From Ohtaekwangia kribbensis (lineage in GTDB: Bacteria > Bacteroidota > Bacteroidia > Cytophagales > Cyclobacteriaceae): a DNA stretch of 64,000 nucleotides. The translations under genes were made by a program, and so were the position numbers. The stretch covers positions 1,178,001 through 1,242,000 of the forward strand of contig NZ_JBHTKA010000007.1 of NCBI RefSeq assembly GCF_042676245.1, given 5' to 3'. Of the stretch, positions 1-8,680 are shown one piece after another. Position 1 is the first letter of the stretch. Each line of letters begins with the position of its first letter. The notes beneath the pieces are model-generated. The model was given only the letters and a program-made list of their open reading frames with translations, searched no databases and had not been told where the DNA came from.

Positions 1-821
1 GCATCATTCAGTGAATCGGCCATGGCCTTTGCCTTGTACAGGTACTTCGTGGCGTGTTCAAAGTCGTTCAGGTTGGAGTATATCAATCCTATCGTTTGAT
101 GCAGTTCAATGGTAGAGAAGAAGTCACGGTGTACGGGCAGCGATGTCTCAATAGCAAGCCCGGTCTGCAAGGCGAGCTGAAATTTTCCCTGGGCATTCAG
201 TACACTGATGCGCTTGGCTTCTGTCCATAATTTATAATCGCTCAGGTTGGCACGTACGCTTATGTCACGTGCCGTGGTATACATTTGCAAAGCCTTATCG
301 AGATCGTTCCGTTTCAGGTATATCTCACCGAGTGAAACATAGGCATTGGCAAGGGCTTTGGGATCATCGGTGCGTTCAATAAGCGCTATTGATTTTTTAG
401 AGTAATCAATTGCCAGGTTGTAATCGCCCTGGTAAATCAATACTCTGGAAATGTTATTGTAGATATGAGACATCCCTTTTGTGTCTTTGAGACGCTCACG
501 AATTCGTAACGCTTTAATAAAGTAATCCATGCCTTCAGCATGTTTGCCTTGTATCGAAGCACAAATACCCAGATTGTTAAAGCTTGTGGCAATCCCTTTG
601 TCATATTCATTTTCCTGTGCGGATACGAGTGCCTTTTGTGCTAATTCTTCTGCACGACTGAGCGAAACCAATGTATAGGCGTGCGAGAGCTGGTTCAGTA
701 TATCAATTTGTTCCTCGGTGGAGCGCGTTGCTGAAAGTTGATTTTGGAGAGAGTCAATAAGCACTTGTGCATCGAGCCTGAACATTACCATCGTCAGGGC
801 AATCAATAGGAATCGTTTCAT
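1..821 (-). CDS. TPR-repeat exported protein (5' part, runs off window)
   Basis: An open frame starts at the ATG read on the minus strand at 821 and stays open to the window edge, giving about 273 residues. It opens with a short signal peptide (MKRFLLIALTMVMF...). Then come repeated helical pairs typical of tetratricopeptide repeats, such as the stretch reading NNLGICASIQGKHAEGMDYF, a second reading IYNNISRVLIYQGDYNLAIDYSKK, and a third around YVSLGEIYLKRNDLDKAL. In Bacteroidota such exported TPR arrays are often the sensor half of a histidine kinase or of a LuxR-type regulator; the C-terminal half lies outside the window, so that cannot be decided here. A TAAATTTG box lies 28 bases upstream of the start. 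The gene points away from the TMEM175 pseudogene. Confidence 0.85.
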   Translation of the reverse strand, partial: MKRFLLIALTMVMFRLDAQVLIDSLQNQLSATRSTEEQIDILNQLSHAYTLVSLSRAEELAQKALVSAQENEYDKGIATSFNNLGICASIQGKHAEGMDYFIKALRIRERLKDTKGMSHIYNNISRVLIYQGDYNLAIDYSKKSIALIERTDDPKALANAYVSLGEIYLKRNDLDKALQMYTTARDISVRANLSDYKLWTEAKRISVLNAQGKFQLALQTGLAIETSLPVHRDFFSTIELHQTIGLIYSNLNDFEHATKYLYKAKAMADSLND

Positions 822-849
822 AGAGAGAGGTTTGGGCAAGCGATAAAAC

Positions 850-857
850 CAAATTTA
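850..857 (-). promoter_or_regulatory. Candidate Bacteroidota -7 box for the TPR gene
   Basis: On the minus strand the bases read TAAATTTG, a full match to the TAnnTTTG -7 consensus of the Bacteroidota housekeeping sigma factor. It lies 28 bases before the ATG at 821. A TTG occurs upstream, but not at the ideal spacing for a -33 element. Confidence 0.45.
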
Positions 858-1029
858 ACGATTAATTGATACAACGCTACGGCCGGGCATCACAGTTATG
901 GCTTAAATCCCGGAATGCTCTTGTCTTGGTAACGGAGAAGATTAAAGTAGTAGGCCCGGGTATATATAGCGACAGACCAATCCCATTGGTGTTTATAATA
1001 ATTCTCTATTTTTACGCTCAAAGTTCGTA

Positions 1030-1659
1030 ATGGAAACAGATAAAATGACTTCCTGGCTGGAAGCATTCAGTGGCGGTGTTTTTGGTTTTGCAATCACGCT
1101 TCTTGTTCTGGATATTCATGTTCCGTCTGTTACCGGTAGCGAATCGCTGTTTCAGCTCTTGGCCGCAGACTGGCCAACCTATATAGCATTTCTCATTGGC
1201 TTTTTTGCAATTCTGATTTGTTGGATCAATCATCATTTCATGTTTAGCTATATCCATAAGGGTAACAGCAAATTATTATTGCTTAATGGCTTCAAGCTAT
1301 TGGTGGTCACGTTTACTCCGTTTGCCACAGCGCTATTGTCCAAATAAGTTAATACCGAACAGCAACAAAACGCTGTTAACGTCTATACTTTCAATTTTGC
1401 ATTGATGGGTTTGTCGATGTTTGGTATCTGGTTGTATGGTGTACGATCCGGATTTTTGAAAGAAGAACTTTGCGCGACTCTTAAAACCATCAGCCGTTAT
1501 TATTTACTGGCAGCGATCCTGTTGTGTCTGATATTTATACTTTCGTTCATAAATGTATGGCTGTGTCTCGCTCTGTCCGGTATCATGTTTATAATTTTTC
1601 TTTTTCCTGAGCAGGCTATAGGTTATGTGTCCCGTGTCGGGGTTAGGTCTGCAGATTGA
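1030..1659 (+). pseudogene. TMEM175/DUF1211-family potassium channel, interrupted by an in-frame stop
   Basis: Two open stretches in the same frame (1030-1347 and 1402-1659) join into one protein of about 209 residues, the normal length of a bacterial TMEM175-type K+ channel. They are separated only by a TAA at 1345-1347 (codon 106). The first part carries the TM1 signature region (WLEAFSGGVFGFAITLLVLD) and the family pattern FTPFATALLSK; the second carries the last membrane segments, including MGLSMFGIWLYG. Translation continues sensibly across the stop (VNTEQQQNAVNVYTFNFAL), with no shift of frame. The family's RxxxFSD motif reads WxxxFSG here, so both hallmark residues are also changed. 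The gene therefore looks inactivated. A sequencing error at the stop remains possible but would not explain the motif changes. Confidence 0.75.
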
Positions 1660-2148
1660 TGGTATAGCTATAGGTGCCTATCCATTTTATTAACTCTTTT
1701 TTATCGACCTTAGTTTTTTCTGCAGCCTTGAGGTAGGAGAGGTAATGAAGTCTTCCTCGTTTGTGCACGGTCTCTTCATGGTCCAATCACACAACGGTGC
1801 GCGTACACGCCAGACGGTCATGAGCGAAACGGTTGAAGTTGTTATTTCAACTTTGCCTTTTGTAAAATAAATCTTGCGATGAAAGGCGTGCAGGCATACC
1901 GTTGCGAGTGACACGATCTGCTGATTTTTTCTGAGGGGGCGAGTCATTTTCATTAAAGTATTTTTTAGAAAACGCGCCAAATTCCAACGATTAACATTTT
2001 TCTCCGGGTTATTAACCCTGTTTTAACCCATAATCTAACCAGGGGTCGTTAACGTTTGCATCCGAATTGCAATCGATGGTTCCGGACAGCCCGGATGAAA
2101 CAAGCAGCTTTTGCAAGCAACATGTTCAACCTAAAACCATTCAAACCT
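1660..2148. other. Intergenic region upstream of PUL 1
   Basis: No convincing gene was found in these 489 bases. A 96-codon minus-strand frame (1690-1980) and a 41-codon plus-strand frame (1745-1870) have no recognisable features. Toward the 3' end there is a near-palindrome GGGTTATTAACCC (2006-2018), followed by a second TTAACCC (2023-2029) and a TAACC (2036-2040). An AACGTTTG sequence at 2051-2058 resembles a -7 box with one mismatch, which would give a leader of about 85 bases before the first PUL 1 gene. These are the best candidates for the PUL 1 promoter and operator. Confidence 0.4.
2006..2029 (+). repeat. Operator-like TTAACCC repeats upstream of PUL 1
   Basis: GGGTTA-T-TAACCC is an inverted repeat of six bases per arm, and TTAACCC is repeated 11 bases downstream (2012 and 2023). 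It lies 33-45 bases before the AACGTTTG box. The placement suits an activator site, but no second copy was found elsewhere in the window. Confidence 0.3.
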
Positions 2149-3960
2149 ATGACCAAAATTTTACGATTCCTTTCGTACATCGTTTTGATGGGAACGTTCT
2201 TCGTGTCGCTGAGTTCTTGCGACAAAGATGACGACCCGATCAACGAAAGTGTCGGGACAATAACGGGTATTGTTACCGATGGTTCCGGACAACCCATTTC
2301 CGATGTTACTGTTACTGTTTCCGGTGTTAGTGAAGAAGATATATCCGTCACTACGGCAACTGACGGACGATACACACTTGAAAACGTATCGGTGAAAATA
2401 CATGCCGTTACGTTCTCGAAAGCCGGATGGTTAACCATCAGCAAAAGTGTCGGGGCTAAAGATTTTGATGGTACCAAGGTAGCTACAGCAAATGCTACGC
2501 TTGTAAATGCATCTGCAAAAATTACCGGGACCATTACCGATGCCACCAAAGGTGGTGTACCACTCGAAGGTGTAACGATCAGTGTAGGCGTTGCCGGGAC
2601 AGTTACTACCGGAAGCGATGGAACCTATACGCTTGAGAATTTAATTGAAGACAGTTACACAGTAACCTTCAGCAAGGGAGGTTATGTTACGATTACAAAA
2701 CCGGTAGCACCTGCCGATTTCGTAAATGGTATTGTTACGCTGAACGTAACGATGGGAAGTCAACAACTGCTGCGCGGTTTAACGGGTGACGATCTTTTGT
2801 TATCCGGCAAATGGTACTTCAACGAATATAGGGGCGGACGCAATGCCGATGCATATCCTCATTGGGACTGGGCCTGCGACTATATGTCTACGCTTGACTT
2901 CTGGGGAGGATGGCAGGAACAGAACGAAGGCACTACGCTGCAGATTCGTAACAACGAAGATCAACGCAGCAATCCTGCTGACCTGAATGTTTTCGATTCG
3001 TATGTATACGGCAGCAAGCTTATCACAGAAGACAACAAGATCTTATCCGTGAGATTGCGTACGCACAACGCTGATGCTGCGAGCCCTGCTCACTTTGGTG
3101 TACAGGTAGTTGATCTTTCTGCAGCTCAACCCGCAGCTGTGAAAATAGGTGAGAACAAAACCTATGGCTCAGGCGACTACGCTGATTTTGAATTTGACTT
3201 GAGCAGTTATGTAGGCAAAGAAGTTATTGTTGCTATAGGTATATATCGCCAGTCTACCGGTGATTATTGGAAACAACTTGTTCTTCGTGCGATTCGCTTC
3301 GCCAACAAAAAAGTTGTGGGCTGGGATTGGCTGCCGGGTACGGAAGTTATTCCGGGATGGAAGTTGTCTCAGGAGACTATACGCTCTATCATGCCTCACA
3401 CTAAAAAATCCTTCACCGGTCTGAGCCCTATATCCGGTAACCGCGATAACTATGTTGATGCTTATCGTGCATGGCGTAATGTTGCGCACGTTGCTGCAGA
3501 GTGGTCGTTCGTTCCACTGTTGAAAGATCCTGAAGTATTTCCTTCCGAAGGCTATATTCTCAAAACCCGTAACACAGCAGATGTGAATACAACGGTTCCG
3601 GAAGCATACCTGTATGCGAAGTTTGCTATAGGAGCAGGCACGGATCAGCTCACGTTTACCACGCGCAATTTCGGCAGCAACTATACGTACTTCAAACTCA
3701 CCGCGATTGAAGATGATGGTACGGTTACACACCTGGCTCCTCAGTCTAACACAGCACAGGAAGCACTCGCAGCAGACAATGGCTGCTGGAAATTTAAACA
3801 TGGTGATGGTGGTGTCGGAAATCCCGAAGGCTATGCATCGTTCGTGTACGACTTGTCTCCATTTACGGGTAAAAATGTAACGCTCGCGTTTGGTGTATAC
3901 AACGGTGAAGCAAGCACGGGTGAGAACAAGCTTGTTTTCCACACGATTAATCTGAACTAA
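2149..3960 (+). CDS. Surface lipoprotein with two carboxypeptidase-regulatory-like domains and a duplicated C-terminal module
   Basis: The chosen start is the ATG at 2149, giving 603 residues. It directly precedes a lipoprotein signal with lipobox LSSC followed by DKDDD, an acidic patch that in Bacteroidota marks export to the outer cell surface. In-frame ATGs at 2122 and further upstream would only add a non-signal leader. Two beta-sandwich domains of the CarboxypepD_reg kind follow: one opening TITGIVTDGSGQPISDVTV, and one opening KITGTITDATKGGVPLEGVT. The rest is two related modules of about 180 residues rich in Trp and Tyr, each ending in a phrase like DLSSYVGKEVIVAIGIY or DLSPFTGKNVTLAFGVY. 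This suggests an internally duplicated carbohydrate-binding sandwich. The gene is first in PUL 1 and ends five bases before the GH76 gene, so a role in binding mannan at the surface is likely but inferred. Confidence 0.8.
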   Translation: MTKILRFLSYIVLMGTFFVSLSSCDKDDDPINESVGTITGIVTDGSGQPISDVTVTVSGVSEEDISVTTATDGRYTLENVSVKIHAVTFSKAGWLTISKSVGAKDFDGTKVATANATLVNASAKITGTITDATKGGVPLEGVTISVGVAGTVTTGSDGTYTLENLIEDSYTVTFSKGGYVTITKPVAPADFVNGIVTLNVTMGSQQLLRGLTGDDLLLSGKWYFNEYRGGRNADAYPHWDWACDYMSTLDFWGGWQEQNEGTTLQIRNNEDQRSNPADLNVFDSYVYGSKLITEDNKILSVRLRTHNADAASPAHFGVQVVDLSAAQPAAVKIGENKTYGSGDYADFEFDLSSYVGKEVIVAIGIYRQSTGDYWKQLVLRAIRFANKKVVGWDWLPGTEVIPGWKLSQETIRSIMPHTKKSFTGLSPISGNRDNYVDAYRAWRNVAHVAAEWSFVPLLKDPEVFPSEGYILKTRNTADVNTTVPEAYLYAKFAIGAGTDQLTFTTRNFGSNYTYFKLTAIEDDGTVTHLAPQSNTAQEALAADNGCWKFKHGDGGVGNPEGYASFVYDLSPFTGKNVTLAFGVYNGEASTGENKLVFHTINLN

Positions 3961-3965
3961 AAAGA

Positions 3966-5423
3966 ATGAACTATACAATGACACTATTTCGCACGATTAC
4001 TACAGCAAGCCTTGCCTTGTTAATGACTATAGCGGCTTGCAGCGACACGGCTTCTGAAGATGGTCCTGTTAATCCACCCAACGAAGTAAGTCTGTCGGAA
4101 CAAAATCTTCGCAGGGCTATAGAGCTTACCGACAATGCTGTAACCGCTCACTTTACAGGAGATGGTATGGCGATGGCGCGTTACTATAATCCCTATACCA
4201 ATGTACGTTCTGAAGAGAAAGGAAGTATATGGATGTATACCAGCGCGATCGAAGCTGTGAATGCTATTCTTCATGCACTCGAAGCACAGAAGGAGCACGG
4301 TAGTGCTACCCTGTACAACGAGCATTTCAACAAGTATACCGAGCTGCTTCACAAGTTGTATGAGAATGCAGATTACTACGAAGGAACGTTCGAACTGACC
4401 TCCTATACACAAACCAAAGAATGGTCTGTATACGGTGTAAACCGCGGTGGTTCAAAAGGCTCTGCACAGGTAGCAGGAATCCAAAATGTATATGACGACC
4501 AGATGTGGCTTGTTCGTGAGTTTATCGAGGGGTATAAGGCTACAGACAATGCTGAGTACCTGGCGAGAGCCGAGTATCTCACCGAATATGTACTCGATGG
4601 ATGGGATTGCACACGCGATGCCAATGGCGCTGAGCGTGGTGGCATTACCTGGGGCCCTGGTTATGTAACGAAACATGCCTGCAGCAACGGGCCCATAGTC
4701 AGTCCGTTGGTGTGGCTGCACGAGTTGTATAAAGACAAGAACGATGAAATAACCTACAGCTATATAGATGCTGCAGATAAGCAAACCCGCGTAACGACAC
4801 AGGTAAAGAAAAGTGACTACTACCTGGACTTTGCCAAGCGCATATATGCATGGCAGAAGAGCCAGCTACTGCGCGGTGATGGTGTATATGACGATATGAG
4901 AGGCGGCTGCTCACCGGGCAATCCACAGACCGAAACGGTAAATGGTACAACGTATCGCAAAGGGATCGCGTGTCAGGATCGTGTAGGTCCTGCAATTACC
5001 TATAACAGCGGCTCGATGCTTTCCGGTGGTGCAGATCTGTATCGGGTAACAGGCGATAATATATACCTGGACGACATCAGTAAATTATCGGATGCGAGTT
5101 TCCAATACTTTGCAAAACTTGGACAGACTAAAGATAACTACTATACCTACGACATCAGTGGTTTCAGAAACTGGTTCAATGGTGTGCTGATGCGAGGGTA
5201 TGTAGATGTATACGAAGCAGACGGAACAGTAGCAGACTATATCAATTCTTTCCAGAAGAATCTTGACTACGCGTACGACAACTTCCTGTACAAAGGTTTT
5301 CTTCCGACAAACTTATTGGTAGGCTGGAACCGTGACAACGGTAAGAACAATACAGAGGGCATGTTCAACTTTGCATTTGCTGCCGAGTATGCTGTGCTGT
5401 CGCAATATGAACTTGAAAAATAA
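3966..5423 (+). CDS. GH76 family alpha-1,6-mannanase, lipoprotein
   Basis: This 485-residue protein matches glycoside hydrolase family 76, endo-acting alpha-1,6-mannanases with an (alpha/alpha)6 barrel that cut the backbone of fungal mannan. The N-terminus is a lipoprotein signal (IAAC then SDTASED), so the enzyme is probably at the cell surface. The family's consecutive catalytic aspartates are visible in NVYDDQMWLV (D177, D178). Further conserved stretches include GGITWGPGYVTKHACSNGP and the C-terminal region with FRNWFNGVLMRGY. The start at 3966 is five bases after the previous stop; an ATG at 3978 is an alternative. The gene is followed after 16 bases by SusC. Together with GH92 downstream it identifies PUL 1 as a mannan locus. 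Confidence 0.9.
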   Translation: MNYTMTLFRTITTASLALLMTIAACSDTASEDGPVNPPNEVSLSEQNLRRAIELTDNAVTAHFTGDGMAMARYYNPYTNVRSEEKGSIWMYTSAIEAVNAILHALEAQKEHGSATLYNEHFNKYTELLHKLYENADYYEGTFELTSYTQTKEWSVYGVNRGGSKGSAQVAGIQNVYDDQMWLVREFIEGYKATDNAEYLARAEYLTEYVLDGWDCTRDANGAERGGITWGPGYVTKHACSNGPIVSPLVWLHELYKDKNDEITYSYIDAADKQTRVTTQVKKSDYYLDFAKRIYAWQKSQLLRGDGVYDDMRGGCSPGNPQTETVNGTTYRKGIACQDRVGPAITYNSGSMLSGGADLYRVTGDNIYLDDISKLSDASFQYFAKLGQTKDNYYTYDISGFRNWFNGVLMRGYVDVYEADGTVADYINSFQKNLDYAYDNFLYKGFLPTNLLVGWNRDNGKNNTEGMFNFAFAAEYAVLSQYELEK

Positions 5424-5439
5424 AAAAGTCATTGAGCAT

Positions 5440-8400
5440 ATGCAGAATATATACAAGCAAACATTGACAAGGCTGATAAAGTATTCCGTGTTTGGAATAA
5501 TTTTTCAGTGTATTGTTTTAGCCCCCCTCGTTTCAACGGGCGCTATACAGCAGCGAATTACGATAACCGGTGCTGTTACATCCTCCGATGATGGGTCAGC
5601 TTTACCAGGAGTAAACGTAGTGATCAAAGGTACAACCCAGGGAACAACAACGGATGCGGATGGGAAGTATTCACTGGAAGTTCCGGATGGAAATGCTACA
5701 CTCGTTTTTTCATTCATCGGGTATACTACACAAGAGCAAGTCGTTACAGCACGCACCGTGATTGATGTAGCGCTGATTGCCGATCTGCAGGAACTTAGTG
5801 AAGTTGTTGTGATTGGTTATGGTACACAGCAAAAGGTTACGCTCACCGGGGCTGTAACAAACATCAAGGGCGATGAGATGCAGCGCACCAAAAACGAAAA
5901 CCCGCAGAACATGCTTACGGGTAGAGTGGCCGGTGTTCGTGTATGGCAGAAGAGTGCTGAGCCGGGTAGCTTTAATAACGTTTTTGATATACGGGGTTAT
6001 CTCGGAAATCCGCTCGTGGTGATCGATGGTATACAACGCACCATGTCTGATTTTCAACGTCTCAATCCGAATGACATTGAAGATATATCGGTGTTGAAAG
6101 ATGCATCTGCTGCTATATATGGTGTGCGCGCGGCTAACGGGGTAATTCTGGTGACTACGAAGAAAGGAACGAAAGGCAAAACGGAGATATCATACAACGG
6201 TTCCTATACACTACAGCAACCATCCGGTATGCCGAAGCTTGCAGATCCGTATCAGACCATGACGCTATATAATGAGAAGTCCATGAATAACATCAATGGC
6301 GGAAGCATTATATATGACGAAGAAGATTTTGAAGCTTTCCGTAGCGGAGCGCGAAGGTCTACCGACTGGAATTCACTGCTCATTGCAGACTTTGCACCTC
6401 AGACACAACACGATTTAAGCATCACCGGGGGTAACGACAAAACGCAGTACTATATAGGCGGAGGTTATCTCTACCAGGAAGGTATATTCAAATCAGGTGA
6501 CCTGAACTATAACAAGTATAATTTGCGCACCAACATTACTACTGAACTTGTAAAAGGATTGACGTTCAACATCAACTTGAGCGGCATGGCCGACCAAACC
6601 AACGCACCGCTGGCACGTTCTGTAGACATCATTCGAAATTACTGGGCGCAGGGTGTATTGTTCCCGGCTTATGCGGATCCGGAAAATACCATGTTGAACT
6701 ACGAGGGACTGAACCTCGAAACGAACACAGTGGCCCTGATGACTTCAGATGTATCCGGTTATCGCAAATTAACGCAGAAGAATCTCCAGTCATTGGTGTC
6801 ACTCAATTTCGACTTTGGAACTGTCTCAGGTAAACTGGAAGGTTTATCTGCCAAAGGAGTGATCAGCTACGATTATCGTAATGATGATAATACAGGCTTC
6901 AGAAGAGAGTACTACCAGTATATGTATAATACATTGACCGGTACATACGATTCCAAACTATACAACGCAAGTTCTCCGAGTCAGTTGGCGCGCCAGATGT
7001 TTACCAAACAGCAAGTGCTTGGTCAATTCCTGTTAAACTATAATCGCACGTTCGGTAATCATAAAGTAGTAGGACTCCTCGGCTGGGAAACGCAGAAAAG
7101 AAAAGGAGATAACTTCTATGCGCAGCGAAATCTTGCCTTTGCTATGGATTACCTGTTGGGTGGTGTGAACGATGCACAGCTAAGCGGTATGTATTCCGGA
7201 GACAATGATCTTTATGAGATAGCCAACAACGCGTTGTTCGGAAGAGCAAACTATACATTTGCGGACCGATATATAGCCGAGTTCCAGTTCCGCTACGATG
7301 GCTCTTCGAAATTTGTGAAAGACAACCAATGGGGGTTCTTCCCTTCGGGATCTATAGGCTGGCGTATATCCGAAGAATCATTCTTCAGAAATATATCAGC
7401 ACTGTCATTTGTTGATCAGTTCAAGTTGCGTGCCAGCTACGGTGTAACGGCAGACGATGATGCATTGAAATACGATTGGTACCCGGGCTATCTATACCCG
7501 GCTACAGGCGAAAATGCAGAGAACGGTTACTATAATAAATATGCACCCGGCTATATGTTCGGTGGTGAGTTTGTAAACGGAGTATCGTTGATTGTGCCGA
7601 ATGAGCAGATCACCTGGTGGGAAGCGCGCACGTTCGATGTGGGCGTAGACTTTGAAGGATGGAACGGTCTCTTTGGTTTTACTCTCGATTACTTCGATCG
7701 CCGCAGGGATGGACTCTTTGCCAATCGTAATGGAGATGTTCCTACGGTAGTGGGTACCGGTGCACCCAGAGAGAACCTGAACAGCGATCGTCAATATGGT
7801 ATAGACCTGGAATTGTCGCATCGTAATCGCATCGGTGAATTGTCCTATACGGTAAAAGCGATTGGTACTATTACCAGACGTGAACATTTGACTGCAGTAG
7901 AAAAAGGACCGTGGGGTAACTCGTATGATCGCTGGCGTAACGATAACCTGAACAACCGTTATCAGGGTGTACAATTCGGATACGAATCAGACGGACGCTA
8001 TACAAGCTGGGAAGACATCTGGTCTTACCCTATATATAAAGATCGCGATATACTTCCGGGCGATTACAAGTATGAAGACTGGAATGGTGATGGTGAGATC
8101 AACGCGGAAGATGAACATCCGTATGCATACGATCAGACACCGTGGCTGAACTTTAGTCTGTCGTATGACTGCCGATATAAAAACTTTGATCTGAACTTCC
8201 TCTTCCAGGGAACCGCGATGGGGTCAATGCAGTACAAAGAACCGCTCTATGCTATATGGGGAATTAATGGTGGCGGTACATTGGAACAGTACACCGACCG
8301 TTGGCATCCGGTTGATCCAACCGCAGATCCTTACAATCCGGAAACAGAGTGGGCGAGTGGCTACTATGGCTATACCGGAAGATACCCGCGTGAGAACTCA

Positions 8401-8637
8401 AGCTTCAACCGCGTGAGCACATCATACCTGCGTCTGAAGAGCATCGAGCTCGGCTATACATTGCCGAAAAAGACAGGACTGCTTTCTACGATGAGTCTGC
8501 GCGTGTTTGCCAATGCTTACAACATGTTCACGATTACAGGAGTGAAGTTTGTTGATCCGGAACATTCAGACGATGAGCTCGGAAGATTGTATCCGCTTAA
8601 CAAAACGTATACGGTGGGCATTTCTGCCAAATTCTAA
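5440..8637 (+). CDS. SusC/RagA-family TonB-dependent outer-membrane transporter (PUL 1)
   Basis: This 1065-residue protein imports oligosaccharides across the outer membrane with its SusD partner. A signal sequence (KYSVFGIIFQCIVLAPLV) is followed by a CarboxypepD_reg-like domain with ALPGVNVVIKGTTQGTTTD. Next come the conserved SEVVVIGYGT segment, the plug domain with DISVLKDASAAIYGVRAANG, and a long beta-barrel ending in an aromatic KTYTVGISAKF. There is no STN domain, so control through an anti-sigma factor is not expected. The open frame extends upstream to 5332 with a GTG, but that overlaps the GH76 gene. The ATG at 5440 gives a sensible signal peptide and a 16-base gap, so I used it; ATG 5407 is the alternative. 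Confidence 0.93.
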   Translation: MQNIYKQTLTRLIKYSVFGIIFQCIVLAPLVSTGAIQQRITITGAVTSSDDGSALPGVNVVIKGTTQGTTTDADGKYSLEVPDGNATLVFSFIGYTTQEQVVTARTVIDVALIADLQELSEVVVIGYGTQQKVTLTGAVTNIKGDEMQRTKNENPQNMLTGRVAGVRVWQKSAEPGSFNNVFDIRGYLGNPLVVIDGIQRTMSDFQRLNPNDIEDISVLKDASAAIYGVRAANGVILVTTKKGTKGKTEISYNGSYTLQQPSGMPKLADPYQTMTLYNEKSMNNINGGSIIYDEEDFEAFRSGARRSTDWNSLLIADFAPQTQHDLSITGGNDKTQYYIGGGYLYQEGIFKSGDLNYNKYNLRTNITTELVKGLTFNINLSGMADQTNAPLARSVDIIRNYWAQGVLFPAYADPENTMLNYEGLNLETNTVALMTSDVSGYRKLTQKNLQSLVSLNFDFGTVSGKLEGLSAKGVISYDYRNDDNTGFRREYYQYMYNTLTGTYDSKLYNASSPSQLARQMFTKQQVLGQFLLNYNRTFGNHKVVGLLGWETQKRKGDNFYAQRNLAFAMDYLLGGVNDAQLSGMYSGDNDLYEIANNALFGRANYTFADRYIAEFQFRYDGSSKFVKDNQWGFFPSGSIGWRISEESFFRNISALSFVDQFKLRASYGVTADDDALKYDWYPGYLYPATGENAENGYYNKYAPGYMFGGEFVNGVSLIVPNEQITWWEARTFDVGVDFEGWNGLFGFTLDYFDRRRDGLFANRNGDVPTVVGTGAPRENLNSDRQYGIDLELSHRNRIGELSYTVKAIGTITRREHLTAVEKGPWGNSYDRWRNDNLNNRYQGVQFGYESDGRYTSWEDIWSYPIYKDRDILPGDYKYEDWNGDGEINAEDEHPYAYDQTPWLNFSLSYDCRYKNFDLNFLFQGTAMGSMQYKEPLYAIWGINGGGTLEQYTDRWHPVDPTADPYNPETEWASGYYGYTGRYPRENSSFNRVSTSYLRLKSIELGYTLPKKTGLLSTMSLRVFANAYNMFTITGVKFVDPEHSDDELGRLYPLNKTYTVGISAKF

Positions 8638-8680
8638 AATATATACTGAGAAAATTACGAGTTATAAAACTGAAGAAAAT

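Noticed and set aside
1690..1980. 96-codon minus-strand frame and a 41-codon plus-strand frame (1745-1870) in the gap before PUL 1
   Set aside because: Neither shows a signal, domain or believable composition; the residues look like translated non-coding DNA. No start region with a promoter box was found.
5332..5439. GTG-initiated extension of the PUL 1 SusC overlapping the GH76 gene by 92 bases
   Set aside because: The leader has no signal character, and the ATG at 5440 gives a proper signal peptide with no overlap.
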